Shown: positions 8,701 through 18,991 of the stretch, piece after piece | Layout of the letters: each line of letters opens with the position of its first letter | How positions within the stretch are numbered: position 1 is the stretch's first letter | NCBI RefSeq assembly: GCF_001667185.1 | Contig: NZ_LZIC01000066.1 | Location: forward strand, 1-38,129 | DNA length: 38,129 nucleotides | Direction of reading: 5' to 3' | From: Mycobacterium sp. 852002-50816_SCH5313054-b | GTDB taxonomy: Bacteria; Actinomycetota; Actinomycetes; Mycobacteriales; Mycobacteriaceae | Position numbers and translations under genes: made by a program | The notes under the pieces: model-generated | Databases searched by the model: none | What the model was told of the DNA's origin: nothing | What the model saw: only the letters and a program-made list of their open reading frames with translations

Positions 8701-9449
8701 CCGAGGGCAGCGAGGAGCGCCGCATCACCTACGCCGACACCCAGGCGCGCCCGGTCCCGGTGATCACCAGCCCGGAATGGTCGGGCAGCGAGACCGGCGG
8801 ACGCCGCTACGCGCCGTTCACGATCAACATCGAGAACCTCAAACCGTTCCACACGCTCACCGGGCGGATGCACTTCTACCTGGCGCACGACTGGGTGGAG
8901 GAACTCGGCGAGCACCTGCCCGTCTTTCGCCCGCCGCTGGACATGACCCGGCTGTTCGGTCAGCCGGAGCTGGGCCCGACCGACGACGGCGTCGGCCTGA
9001 CCGTGCGTTATCTGACCCCGCACTCGAAGTGGTCGTTCCACTCCACCTACCAGGACAACCTGTACATGTTGTCGCTGTCGCGCGGCGGACCGACGATGTG
9101 GATGAGCCCCGGCGACGCGGCGAAAATCGGGGTGCGCGACAACGATTGGGTCGAGGCGGTGAACGTCAACGGCATCTACGTGTGCCGGGCGATCGTCTCG
9201 CACCGGATGCCCGACGGCGTGGTCTACGTCTACCACGTTCAGGAACGCACGGTCGACACCCCGCGCACCGAGGCCAACAATAAGCGCGGCGGCAACCACA
9301 ACGCGCTGACCCGGGTGCGCATCAAGCCCAGCCACCTCGCCGGCGGCTACGCCCAGCATTCGTTCGGGTTCAACTACCTGGGCCCCACCGGCAACCAGCG
9401 CGACGAGGTGACGGTGGTGCGGCGTCGCAGCCAGGAGGTGACGTACTAG
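5775..9449 (+). CDS. narG: Respiratory nitrate reductase alpha subunit NarG
   Basis: 1224 residues, the usual NarG length. It reduces nitrate to nitrite at a molybdenum bis-MGD centre on the cytoplasmic face of the membrane complex. The FS0 cluster ligands are visible as H60, C64, C68 and C103 (STHGVNCTGSCSW and EPRGCPRG), and D229 in FYDWYADLP corresponds to the molybdenum-ligating aspartate of E. coli NarG; QTDVPESGDWW follows. No twin-arginine leader is present, in agreement with a cytoplasmic-facing Nar enzyme. The start is a rare TTG, supported by AGGGAGG seven bases upstream and by the family N-terminus MTVTPHVGG. Its TAG stop shares one base with the narH GTG, so the two are translationally coupled. 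Confidence 0.98.
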   Translation: MTVTPHVGGPLEELLERSGRFFTPGEFSSDLRTVTRRGGREGDVFYRDRWSHDKVVRSTHGVNCTGSCSWKIYVKDGIITWETQQTDYPSVGPDRPEYEPRGCPRGASFSWYSYSPTRVRYPYARGVLVEMFREAKTRLGDPVLAWADIQADPERRRRYQRARGKGGLVRISWAEATELIAAAHVHTIKTYGPDRVAGFSPIPAMSMVSYTAGSRFYELIGGAMTSFYDWYADLPVASPQVFGDQTDVPESGDWWDAAYLMMWGSNVPITRTPDAHWMAEARYRGTKVVTVSPDYADNTKFADEWMPCAAGTDGALAMAMGHVILSECYVRNQVPFFADFARRYTDLPFLIKLEQRGDLLVPGKNLTAADIGEAVENAALKPALLDEATNSVVVPQGSLGFRYGEDGVGKWNLDLGDLTPALSVLGSDDTALVHLPSFDTVNGEGGTLARGVPVRRVGKHLVCTVFDLMLAQYGVARPGLPGDWPAGYDDPTHQNTPAWQEPITGVSAGQAIRVAKEFARSAEESGGRSMIIMGGGICHWFHSDAIYRSVLALLMLTGSMGRNGGGWAHYVGQEKVRPLTGFQTMAMATDWSRPPRQVPGASYWYVHTDQWRYDGYGADKLASPVGRGRFAGKHTIDLLASSVAMGWSPFYPQFDRSSLEVADEARASGGDVAEYVAEQLGRRALKLAVTDPDNPANWPRVLTVWRANLIGSSGKGGEYFLRHLLGTDSNSQPPEDGVRPVDVTCDREIPEGKLDLMMSIDFRMTSTTLVSDVVLPAATWYEKADLSSTDMHPYVHAFSAATDPPWETRSDFDAFGAIARAFSAMAKDHLGTRSDVVLTALQHDTPDAMAYPDGTERDWLRGGATPVPGRTMAKVTVVERDYTAIYDKWLTLGPLVDQFGVTTKGVTVHPFREVEELAARFGVMNSGVAAGRPAITTASRMADVLLLLSGTTNGRLAVEGFRELEKRTGQRLAHLAEGSEERRITYADTQARPVPVITSPEWSGSETGGRRYAPFTINIENLKPFHTLTGRMHFYLAHDWVEELGEHLPVFRPPLDMTRLFGQPELGPTDDGVGLTVRYLTPHSKWSFHSTYQDNLYMLSLSRGGPTMWMSPGDAAKIGVRDNDWVEAVNVNGIYVCRAIVSHRMPDGVVYVYHVQERTVDTPRTEANNKRGGNHNALTRVRIKPSHLAGGYAQHSFGFNYLGPTGNQRDEVTVVRRRSQEVTY

Positions 9450-11077
9450 TGAAGGTCATGGCGCAACTGGCGATGGTGATGAACCTCGACAAGTGCATCG
9501 GCTGCCATACCTGCTCGGTCACCTGCAAGCAGGCTTGGACCAACCGCGGCGGCACCGAATACGTGTGGTTCAACAACGTCGAAACCCGTCCGGGGCAAGG
9601 CTACCCGCGCACCTACGAGGACCAGGAGCGCTGGCGCGGCGGCTGGATCCGCGACAAGAAGGGCCGGCTGCGGCTGCGCGACGGCGGTCGCATCAGGAAG
9701 CTGCTGCGGATCTTCGCCAACCCCAAGCTGCCCACCATCGACGAGTACTACGAGCCGTGGACCTACGACTACGAGAACCTGACGACGGCCCCGGCGGGTG
9801 ACACCTTCCCCACGGCCGCCCCCAGGAGCATGATCACCGGCGAGCCGATGAAGGTTTCGTGGGGACCGAACTGGGACGACAACCTGGCCGGGTCACCCGA
9901 AATCCTTTCGGGAGACCCGATTCTGAAGAAGGTCAGTGAGGAGGTCACCCTCAAGCTCGAAGAGACCTTCATGTTCTACCTGCCGCGCATCTGCGAGCAC
10001 TGCCTCAACCCGTCCTGCGTGGCCTCGTGCCCGTCGGGCGCGATGTACAAGCGCAGCGAGGACGGCATCGTGCTCGTCGACCAGGACCGCTGCCGCGGCT
10101 GGCGGATGTGCGTGTCCGGATGCCCTTACAAGAAGGTGTATTTCAACCACAAGACCGGCAAGGCGGAGAAGTGCACCATGTGCTACCCGCGCATCGAGGT
10201 CGGTCTGCCGACCATCTGCTCGGAGACGTGCGTGGGGCGGCTGCGCTACCTCGGGCTGGTGCTCTACGACGCCGACCGGGTGCTTCAGGCCGCGTCGGTC
10301 CAAGACGACAAAGACCTCTACGAGGCGCAGCGCCGGATCCTGTTGGACCCCAGCGATCCCGAGGTCATCGCCGCCGCTCGCGCCGAGGGTATCGCCGACG
10401 AGTGGATCGAGGCCGCGCAGCGCTCCCCGGTGTACGCGCTGATCAACAAGTTTAAGGTGGCGCTGCCGTTGCACCCGGAATACCGGACCATGCCGATGGT
10501 CTGGTACATCCCGCCGCTGTCGCCGGTGGTCGACGCCGTCAGCCGCGACGGGCACGATGGCGAGGAACTGGGCAACCTGTTCGGCGCGCTGGACGCGCTG
10601 CGCATCCCGATGCAATACCTCGCCGAGCTGTTCACCGCCGGGGACACCCACGTCGTCGAGGGTGTGTTGCGCCGGCTGGCCGCGATGCGCTCCTACATGC
10701 GCGACATCAACCTCGGCCGGGAGACCCAGCCGCACATCCCGCACGCCGTCGGCATGACCGAAGAAGAGATCTACGACATGTACCGGCTGCTCGCGATCGC
10801 CAAATACGAAGAGCGGTACGTCATTCCGACCGCCTTCAGCCCACAGGCCCAGGATCTGGAGGAAATGGGCTGCTCGTTGTGGGGCGAGGGCGGGCCGGGG
10901 ATGTACGAATCCGGTCCGTTCGGCGGGGGCAGCGGGGCCCCGGTGCCGGTGGCGGTGGAGACCTTCCACGCCACCAAACAGCGCCAGCTGGGCGGGGGCG
11001 GTCGCACGCGAGTGAATCTGCTCACGTGGGACGGCGACGGCGTGCCCGAGGGGCTGTTCCCGGAGGGCAGGCGATGA
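9449..11077 (+). CDS. narH: Nitrate reductase beta subunit NarH
   Basis: 542 residues. The iron-sulfur electron-transfer subunit carries electrons from NarI haems to NarG. Ferredoxin-like cysteine motifs are clear: C16, C19, C22, C26 (CIGCHTCSVTC), then C182, C185, C190, C194 (CEHCLNPSCVASC), then CRGWRMCVSGC, where tryptophan replaces one cysteine, the expected signature of the single [3Fe-4S] cluster in NarH, and finally KCTMCYPR. GTG start at 9449 overlaps the narG stop by one base; its TGA overlaps the narJ ATG (ATGA). The protein is complete, with a normal-length C-terminal domain. Confidence 0.98.
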   Translation: MKVMAQLAMVMNLDKCIGCHTCSVTCKQAWTNRGGTEYVWFNNVETRPGQGYPRTYEDQERWRGGWIRDKKGRLRLRDGGRIRKLLRIFANPKLPTIDEYYEPWTYDYENLTTAPAGDTFPTAAPRSMITGEPMKVSWGPNWDDNLAGSPEILSGDPILKKVSEEVTLKLEETFMFYLPRICEHCLNPSCVASCPSGAMYKRSEDGIVLVDQDRCRGWRMCVSGCPYKKVYFNHKTGKAEKCTMCYPRIEVGLPTICSETCVGRLRYLGLVLYDADRVLQAASVQDDKDLYEAQRRILLDPSDPEVIAAARAEGIADEWIEAAQRSPVYALINKFKVALPLHPEYRTMPMVWYIPPLSPVVDAVSRDGHDGEELGNLFGALDALRIPMQYLAELFTAGDTHVVEGVLRRLAAMRSYMRDINLGRETQPHIPHAVGMTEEEIYDMYRLLAIAKYEERYVIPTAFSPQAQDLEEMGCSLWGEGGPGMYESGPFGGGSGAPVPVAVETFHATKQRQLGGGGRTRVNLLTWDGDGVPEGLFPEGRR

Positions 11078-11739
11078 GGCTGCTGGCCCAGGTCCGGGAG
11101 CGGTCAGCCAGCCGGACGATGCAGGACCGGCTGGTGTGGCTGGCGGCATCGCTGCTGCTCGCCTATCCGGATGACGGGCTGGCCGAGCGGCTCGACACCG
11201 TCGACGAACTGCTGGGCCACATCGGCGGTCTGGCGGCGGCGCTGCTGCAGCGGACGGTCTCGGCGCTGCGCGCCCTCGAACCGATGGCCGCTGCGACGGG
11301 CTACGTCGAGACCTTCGACATGCGCCGGCGCAACACCATGTACCTGACCTACTGGACCGCCGGGGACACCCGCAACCGCGGCCGGGAGATGTTGGCGTTC
11401 GCCACCGCCTACCGCGACGCGGGCGTCGAACCGCCCCGCGCCGAGGCGCCGGACCACCTGCCCGTCGTCCTCGAATTCGCCGCCACCGTCGACCCCGACG
11501 TTGGGCGCCGCCTGCTGATCGAGCACCGCGTGCCGATCGACGTGTTACGGGAAGCCCTGGCGGACGCCAAGTCGCCCTACCAGCACACCATCGCCGCGGT
11601 CTGCGAGACGCTGCCGGCCGCCACTGACCAGGATGCGCGCCGGGCGCAGCGATTGGCTCAGGCCGGCCCCCCGACGGAAGCCGTTGGGTTGCAACCGTTT
11701 ACCTTGACCGTCCCGCCGAAGCGCACCAAGGGAGCCTGA
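11074..11739 (+). CDS. narJ: Nitrate reductase molybdenum cofactor assembly chaperone NarJ
   Basis: 221 residues of the NarJ/DmsD (TorD-like) all-helical chaperone family. NarJ binds apo-NarG and allows molybdenum cofactor insertion before NarGH docks on NarI; it is not part of the final enzyme. The motif FDMRRRNTMYLTYW with the following GDTRNRG segment is characteristic. The ATG at 11074 overlaps the narH TGA in an ATGA arrangement, which fixes the start. The frame is open further upstream inside narH but that is not coding. Confidence 0.95.
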   Translation: MRLLAQVRERSASRTMQDRLVWLAASLLLAYPDDGLAERLDTVDELLGHIGGLAAALLQRTVSALRALEPMAAATGYVETFDMRRRNTMYLTYWTAGDTRNRGREMLAFATAYRDAGVEPPRAEAPDHLPVVLEFAATVDPDVGRRLLIEHRVPIDVLREALADAKSPYQHTIAAVCETLPAATDQDARRAQRLAQAGPPTEAVGLQPFTLTVPPKRTKGA

Positions 11740-11740
11740 C

Positions 11741-12481
11741 TTGGTACACCTGAAGTTGATCGAAATCTTTTGGGACGACGTGCCTTACGTCGTGCTGGCG
11801 GCCGCGGCCGTCGGCACCTGGTGGCGGTACCGCTACGACAAGTTCGGCTGGACCACCCGTTCGTCGCAGATCTACGAGTCGAAGTTGTTGTCGATCGGCA
11901 GCCCGCTCTTCCACTTCGGCAGTCTGGCGGTGATCATGGGCCACGTCATGGGCCTGTTCGTCCCGGAATCCTGGACCCGCGCGGTCGGGATGAGCGATCA
12001 CATCTATCACCTGCAGGCGCTGCTGCTCGGCGTGCCCGCCGGTTTCGCCACGCTGATCGGCATCGGACTGCTGATCTATCGGAGGCGCACGCACGGCGCT
12101 GTGTTCTTGGCCACCACCCGCAACGACAAGCTGATGTATTTGGTGCTCGCGTGCGCGTTGGTGGCGGGGCTGTGCTGCACCCTGGCGGGCGCCACGCACT
12201 TCGGCGAGCTGCACGATTACCGGCAGAAGGTGTCGGTCTGGTTCCGGTCGATCTGGCTGCTCGATCCGCGCGGAGACCTGATGGCCCACGCGGCGTTCTA
12301 CTACCAGATACACGTGGCGATCGCGCTGGCGCTGTTCGCCCTGTGGCCGTTCACCCGGCTGGTGCACGCGTTCAGCGCCCCGATCGGCTATCTCTTTCGG
12401 CCCTACATCGTCTACCGCAGCCGTGACGTGGCCGACAATCACGAGCTGATCGGGTCGGCGCCGCGCCGCCGCGGCTGGTAG
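11741..12481 (+). CDS. narI: Nitrate reductase gamma subunit NarI (cytochrome b)
   Basis: 246 residues, about five hydrophobic membrane segments. NarI oxidises quinol and passes electrons through two b-type haems to NarH. Candidate haem ligands are visible with the spacing of the E. coli protein: H58 and H68 (HFGSLAVIMGH, 10 apart), and H190 and H208 (18 apart), matching the E. coli pairs 56/66 and 187/205. The start is TTG at 11741, one base after the narJ stop, so both narG and narI use TTG. No other in-frame start fits the short N-terminus better. It ends the operon; no narK transporter lies within the window. Confidence 0.95.
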   Translation: MVHLKLIEIFWDDVPYVVLAAAAVGTWWRYRYDKFGWTTRSSQIYESKLLSIGSPLFHFGSLAVIMGHVMGLFVPESWTRAVGMSDHIYHLQALLLGVPAGFATLIGIGLLIYRRRTHGAVFLATTRNDKLMYLVLACALVAGLCCTLAGATHFGELHDYRQKVSVWFRSIWLLDPRGDLMAHAAFYYQIHVAIALALFALWPFTRLVHAFSAPIGYLFRPYIVYRSRDVADNHELIGSAPRRRGW

Positions 12482-12495
12482 GGCCGGCAGACGAT

Positions 12496-12591
12496 TGAGT
12501 GTGCGTCCTGGGCTTTGAGTGTGCGACCAGGGCGACGACACGCGACTTGGCGCACCGCCACCGCGCACTCAGCGCCGCCACCGCACACTCG
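12496..12591. repeat. GAGTGTGCG / CGCACACTC intergenic repeat cluster
   Basis: Two copies of TGAGTGTGCG (12496-12505, 12516-12525) face two inverted copies, CGCGCACTCA (12562-12571) and CGCACACTCG (12582-12591). The right-hand copies lie in a direct repeat of GCCACCGC(G/A)CACTC. The arms could fold into alternative long hairpins downstream of narI and act as a terminator or as an intergenic repetitive element. I recall similar GAGTGTGCG motifs between genes in other mycobacteria but cannot check that here. Confidence 0.55.
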
Positions 12592-12657
12592 ACGCCGCCG
12601 AGCTGGCGCGCATCGGCCGGTTCGCTATCTGAGGCGCCCACTGCCAGAATCACCGAC

Positions 12658-14547
<1,890 letters not shown>

Positions 14548-14592
14548 CGGCGCGTGGTCCGGCGGGCCGCTGGGCGCCTGCTCGATACCCTG

Positions 14593-16491
14593 ATGGGCGT
14601 GCCAAGACCCGCCCGCCGCCTTTTCCTGACGGTCGGCGCGGTCGTCTCGCTGTTCGGGGTGGTGCTGGCGGCGTGCACGGTCAACCCGCCGCCGGCGCCG
14701 CAGAGCACCGACACGCCCCACAACTCGGCGCCACCGCCGCAGCGGCCGACCCAGATCATCATGGGCATCGACTCGATCGGCGCCGGGTTCAACCCGCATC
14801 TGCTGTCGGACCTGTCGCCGGTGAACGCGGCGATCAGCGCGCTGGTGTTGCCCAGCACGTTTCGGCCGGTGCCCGACCCCAACAGCCCGACGGGCTCGCG
14901 CTGGGAAATGGACCCGACCCTGCTGGTCTCCGCCGAGGTGACCAACCAGAACCCGTTCACGGTCACCTACAAGATCCGGCCCGAGGCCCAGTGGACCGAC
15001 AACGCCCCGATCGCCGCAGACGACTTCTGGTACCTGTGGCGGCAGATGGTCAGCCAGCCCGGCGTGGTTGACCCGGCCGGATACGACCTCATCACCGGCG
15101 TGCAATCGCTCGAGGGCGGCAAGCAGGCCGTGGTCACCTTCGCGCAACCGTATCCGGCCTGGAAGGAGCTGTTCAGCAACATCCTGCCGGCGCACATCAT
15201 CAAGGACGTGCCGGGCGGTTTCCTGGCCGGGCTGGCCCGCACGCTGCCCGTCACCGGCGGCCAGTTCCGGGTGGAGAGCATCGACCCGCAGCGCGACGAG
15301 ATCCTGATCGCCCGCAACGACCGCTACTGGGGCCCGCCCGCCAAACCCGCGCTGATCCTCTTCCGCCGGGCCGGCGCGCCGGCCGCGCTGGCCGATTCCG
15401 TGCGCAACGGCGACACGCAGGTGGCCCAGGTGCACGGCGGCTCGGCGGCCTTCGCCCAGCTCTCGGCCATCCCGGACGTGCGGACCGCCCGGATCGTGAC
15501 GCCACGGGTCATGCAGCTCACGCTGCGGGCCAGCGAGCCGAAGCTGTCCGATGCGCAGGTTCGCAAGGCGATCCTGGGCCTGCTCGACGTCGACCTGCTG
15601 GCGGCCGTGGGTGCGGGCAGCGACAACACCGTCACGCTGGACCAGGCCCAGATCCGCTCGCCGAGCGACCCCGGCTACGAGCCGACGGCGCCGCCCGCGA
15701 TGACCACGCCCGCGGCGCTGGCGTTGCTGTCGGCGTCCGGCTATCAGATCGATTCCAACCCGTCGGCGTCACCGTCGCCCACCCCCGCGAGCCCCGGACC
15801 GCCGGAGGTCATCCGCGGCCGGATCAGCAAGGACGGCCAGCCGCTGTCGCTGGCCATCGGGGTGGCGGCGAATGACCCGACCTCGGTCGCGGTGGCCAAC
15901 ACGGCCGCCGACCAGCTCCGCAACGTCGGCATCGACGCGACCGTGCTGGCGCTGGACCCGGTGACGCTGTACCGCGACGCGCTGGCCAACAACCAGGTGG
16001 ACGCGATCGTGGGCTGGCACCGAGCCGGGGGAAACCTGGCGACGTCGCTGGCCTCGCGCTACGGCTGCCCCGCGCTGCAGACGACGACGGTGTCGCCGTC
16101 CAGCACGCCGACCACCACGCCCGCCGCGGGCCCGCCGCCCGCGGGCCCGGGGACCACCGCCGCGACGTCTGCGGTGACGCCGACGCCGGCCCCGCCGCCC
16201 CCTCGGCCGCCCGAACCCGGCGCGCTGGTGCAGGCGCCGTCGAACCTCACAGGAATTTGCGATCGCAGCATCCAGTCGAACATCGACGCCGCGCTCAATG
16301 GCACCAAGAACATCAACGACGTGATCACCGCGGTCGAACCGCGGCTGTGGAACATGTCTACGGTGTTGCCGATCCTGCAGGACACCACGATCGTCGGGGC
16401 CGGGCCCAGCGTGCAGAACGTGAGCCTGACGGGAGCGGTGCCGGTCGGCATCGTCGGCGATGCTGGCCAATGGATCAAAACCGGGCCGTAA
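14593..16491 (+). CDS. lpqW: Lipoprotein LpqW
   Basis: 632 residues. The N-terminus has a lipoprotein signal: basic PRPARR, a hydrophobic stretch, then the lipobox VLAAC with C28 as the predicted lipidated residue, followed by a proline-rich linker ([11 protein letters not shown]). The body is an extracellular solute-binding-protein family 5 fold ([32 protein letters not shown]). In M. tuberculosis and M. smegmatis LpqW directs mannosylated intermediates between phosphatidylinositol mannosides and lipomannan/LAM rather than importing peptides. A Pro/Ala/Thr-rich insert sits at about residues 505-545. ATG at 14593 is chosen for the signal sequence; a GTG at 14554 would add 13 residues. It lies 45 bases after bipA, on the same strand. 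Confidence 0.94.
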   Translation: MGVPRPARRLFLTVGAVVSLFGVVLAACTVNPPPAPQSTDTPHNSAPPPQRPTQIIMGIDSIGAGFNPHLLSDLSPVNAAISALVLPSTFRPVPDPNSPTGSRWEMDPTLLVSAEVTNQNPFTVTYKIRPEAQWTDNAPIAADDFWYLWRQMVSQPGVVDPAGYDLITGVQSLEGGKQAVVTFAQPYPAWKELFSNILPAHIIKDVPGGFLAGLARTLPVTGGQFRVESIDPQRDEILIARNDRYWGPPAKPALILFRRAGAPAALADSVRNGDTQVAQVHGGSAAFAQLSAIPDVRTARIVTPRVMQLTLRASEPKLSDAQVRKAILGLLDVDLLAAVGAGSDNTVTLDQAQIRSPSDPGYEPTAPPAMTTPAALALLSASGYQIDSNPSASPSPTPASPGPPEVIRGRISKDGQPLSLAIGVAANDPTSVAVANTAADQLRNVGIDATVLALDPVTLYRDALANNQVDAIVGWHRAGGNLATSLASRYGCPALQTTTVSPSSTPTTTPAAGPPPAGPGTTAATSAVTPTPAPPPPRPPEPGALVQAPSNLTGICDRSIQSNIDAALNGTKNINDVITAVEPRLWNMSTVLPILQDTTIVGAGPSVQNVSLTGAVPVGIVGDAGQWIKTGP

Positions 16492-16513
16492 CCGAGCATT
16501 CCAAAAATTGAAA

Positions 16514-16538
16514 ACGGCCATTTTCTATGAATGGCCGT
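16514..16538. terminator. Hairpin downstream of lpqW
   Basis: ACGGCCATT (16514-16522) and AATGGCCGT (16530-16538) form a perfect 9-bp stem around a 7-base loop, 22 bases after the lpqW stop. On plus there is no U-tract, as is common for mycobacterial terminators; on minus it would be followed by a T-rich run. It probably ends the bipA-lpqW transcript, or blocks antisense reading. Confidence 0.6.
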
Positions 16539-16564
16539 GCGCCGGCTGGCGTGGATCAAAAGTA

Positions 16565-16582
16565 ACGAATTAATGACGAATT
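16565..16582. repeat. Two ACGAATT direct repeats 11 bp apart upstream of PE gene
   Basis: ACGAATT occurs at 16565-16571 and again at 16576-16582, one helical turn apart, in an AT-rich stretch about 145 bases before the PE gene start. The spacing suits cooperative binding of a regulator to one DNA face. That role is inferred. Confidence 0.35.
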
Positions 16583-16726
16583 GATCGGAACGGATATCCA
16601 CAAACTTCCTTAGCGCAAACGGGCGTTTTCAGCACGCCATTTCGATACGCTGCGGCCATCGCGACACCCGCCCGACCGGGCGACGGGGGGATAGCGACCA
16701 TGGTGTGGTGAACCGGGGAGGTCAGT

Positions 16727-18991
16727 GTGTCGTTTCTCATCGCAGCGCCGGAGCTAATCGCCGATGCGGCAAGCAATTTGGCGAACCTTGGCTCCGCCAT
16801 CGGCTCCGCCAACAGCGCGGCGGCCGCCGTGACGACCGGGTTGCTTCCCGCGGCCGCGGACGAGGTATCGGCGGAAATTGCCGCGCTCTTTTCCACGCAT
16901 GCCGCGGGCTACCAGCAACTCAGCGCGCAGGCGGCGGTATTCCACCAGCAGTTCGTGCAAACTTTGACCGCCGGCGCGGGCAGCTATGCCGCGGCCGAGG
17001 TAAACGTTGTGCAGACGCTCGCGAGCGCGGTGCCCGCGCTGGGCATCGACTTCAGCGCTGGGCTCGCCGGCCTGGGGGCCAGCCTGAGCGCCGACCTCAA
17101 CGCGCTCGGTGTCTCGCTCAACGCCGCGGTGTCGGGCAGCCTCGGTGGCAGCCTCGGGGCCAACCTCGGGGGACTGGCGCCCCTGGGTGCGGCGATCGCG
17201 ACCAACGTGAACGGCGGGCTGACCGCGCTGGCGCAGACCGGTGGGGCGCTGGCCACCAACGTCGGCACCAGCCTCTCCGGCCTGGCGGGCGGCTTCAACG
17301 CCGCGCTGCCGGGCCTGCAGGCCAGCCTGAGCGGCGGCCTTTCCGGGCTTAACGCGTCGCTGAACGCCGCGTTGGCGGGCAGCCTGGGCGGCAGCCTTGC
17401 CGGGTTGGGGCCGCTCGGTGCCACGCTGGCCGCAAACTTCAGCAATGGGTTGTCGGGGTTGGTCCAGACCGGTAACGCGCTAGCGGCGAGCCTCAGCGCG
17501 GGGCTGCCCGGCCTGATCGGCGGCCTGAGCCTGGCGTTCCCGGGGCTCGCGGCCAGCCTGAGCGGCGGGCTTTCCGGGCTGAGCGCCTCGCTCAACGCCG
17601 CGCTGTCCGGCGGTCTTGGTGCCAGCCTTTCGGGGCTGGGGCCGCTCGGCGCGACGTTGGCCGCCGACATCGGCAGTGGCCTTTCGGGATTGGCGCAGAC
17701 AGGCGGAGCGCTGGTCGGCAGCCTGACCGCCGGGCTGCCGGGGCTGAGCGGCGCGATCAACGCCGCGCTGTCGGGCGGGCTCGGGGGCAGCCTGTCGGGC
17801 CTCGGCGCCGCCCTGTCCGGTGCCCTGCAGACCGGTGGCTCGCTGATCGCCAACCTCACCGCCGGCCTGCCGGCGCTGATGGGCGGCTTTGCCCTGCCGG
17901 CCAACCTGAACGCCGCGCTCGCGGCGCTGGGCGGGGTCTTCGGCTTCAGTCCCAGCCTGGGCGCCAGCATCACCGCCGGCCTGTCGGGGCTCAGCGCCCA
18001 ACTCAACGCCGCGCTGAACGGGGCCCTCAGCATCGGACTGGCCGGGCTGCCCACCTTGTTCGCCAACCTGGTGGCGCCCTGGCAGGTGCTGCTGACGGCG
18101 CCGAGCGTGCCCGCATTCCTCACCCAGTTGCAGGCGATGGAGCTCGGCTTCAACGGCGCGTTGATCACCAACGAGCTGGGCTTCAACGGGGCCCTGGTCG
18201 CCCAGGAGACGGCGCTGGAGACGGCCCTGTTCGGCGGCACTGGTGCCGTGGGCGGTGCGATCGACAGCTTCTTCAACTTCTGGAACACGGTGCTGGGCAC
18301 CGGCGAGGTGACCTTCGACAGCCTGTTGGGTGCTCAGCTTCCGACCGGCGGCGCCATCCTCGCCAGCCTGGCGGTCGGCAGCCCGGCCAACCTGATCGCC
18401 GGCGGCGCGCTCGGCGGGTTCCTTGGCGCCGTGGACACCAAGTTCCTGTGGGACCTCAACGTCATCAGCGCGGTGGCGACCTCGCTGACCGGCAATGGCG
18501 GCCTGCAGGCCGCGTTGACCGCGGGGATCAACGCGGCCGGCCTGCAGGCGTCGCTGACCGCGGCGCTCAACGGATCGCTGTTGGCCGGGGTGCCCAACCT
18601 CGGGGTGGCGCTGGTGGCGGCGCCCACCGCGGGGCTGCAGGGCCTGGCTTCGGGCCAGCTCAACTTCCTGTCCAACCTGATTCCAGCGGAGGTCGGCTTC
18701 AACACCAACCTGGTGAACAGCGAAATCGCTTGGGAGTCAAGCACATTCGGAACCCCCATCGCGCTCAATGGTGGGCTGAACCGGCTCTTCAACGCGGGCA
18801 ACCTGATCCTGGGCACCGGCGAGCAGACGGTGAACAGCTTCGTGGGCGGTATCCAGACGCCGGCCATCAGCACGCTGCTGACCGGTACCGCGGCGCAGGT
18901 GTTCAACGGCGGCAACATCGGCGGCATCGAGGGTATCTTCGACCAGACCCTGGCCGCGGGTGCCGATTTCGCCGGCTTGTTCCTGGGCTAA
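16727..18991 (+). CDS. PE-family protein with long Leu/Gly/Ala/Ser repeats
   Basis: 754 residues. Residues 1-98 are a PE domain (MSFLIAAPE start, GYQQLSAQ, and the YAAAE type VII secretion signal, Y87 to E91), so export by an ESX system to the cell surface is expected. Residues of about 118-450 are imperfect tandem repeats of 77-81 residues rich in Leu, Gly, Ala and Ser (SLSGGLSGLNASLNAAL and LGPLGATLA blocks; copies begin near 17081, 17324 and 17555, then degenerate). This is not the GGXGGX pattern of PE_PGRS. The C-terminal 300 residues contain a duplication with period about 172 residues (LGTGE near 18293 and 18809; GFN before each). GTG at 16727 follows GGGGAGG. No PPE partner is adjacent. 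Its stop overlaps the TetR stop by 4 bases. It lies where M. tuberculosis has no PE gene. Confidence 0.9.
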   Translation: MSFLIAAPELIADAASNLANLGSAIGSANSAAAAVTTGLLPAAADEVSAEIAALFSTHAAGYQQLSAQAAVFHQQFVQTLTAGAGSYAAAEVNVVQTLASAVPALGIDFSAGLAGLGASLSADLNALGVSLNAAVSGSLGGSLGANLGGLAPLGAAIATNVNGGLTALAQTGGALATNVGTSLSGLAGGFNAALPGLQASLSGGLSGLNASLNAALAGSLGGSLAGLGPLGATLAANFSNGLSGLVQTGNALAASLSAGLPGLIGGLSLAFPGLAASLSGGLSGLSASLNAALSGGLGASLSGLGPLGATLAADIGSGLSGLAQTGGALVGSLTAGLPGLSGAINAALSGGLGGSLSGLGAALSGALQTGGSLIANLTAGLPALMGGFALPANLNAALAALGGVFGFSPSLGASITAGLSGLSAQLNAALNGALSIGLAGLPTLFANLVAPWQVLLTAPSVPAFLTQLQAMELGFNGALITNELGFNGALVAQETALETALFGGTGAVGGAIDSFFNFWNTVLGTGEVTFDSLLGAQLPTGGAILASLAVGSPANLIAGGALGGFLGAVDTKFLWDLNVISAVATSLTGNGGLQAALTAGINAAGLQASLTAALNGSLLAGVPNLGVALVAAPTAGLQGLASGQLNFLSNLIPAEVGFNTNLVNSEIAWESSTFGTPIALNGGLNRLFNAGNLILGTGEQTVNSFVGGIQTPAISTLLTGTAAQVFNGGNIGGIEGIFDQTLAAGADFAGLFLG

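Noticed and set aside
12499..12657. N-terminal extension of BipA through the GAGTGTGCG repeats
   Set aside because: BipA proteins begin at PFRNVAIVAHVDHGK; the extension is repeat DNA with no homology.
16984..18300. Repetitive DNA inside the PE gene as a possible CRISPR array or intergenic repeat
   Set aside because: The repeats keep the reading frame, vary at third positions and code for similar peptides; there are no short identical repeats with unique spacers.
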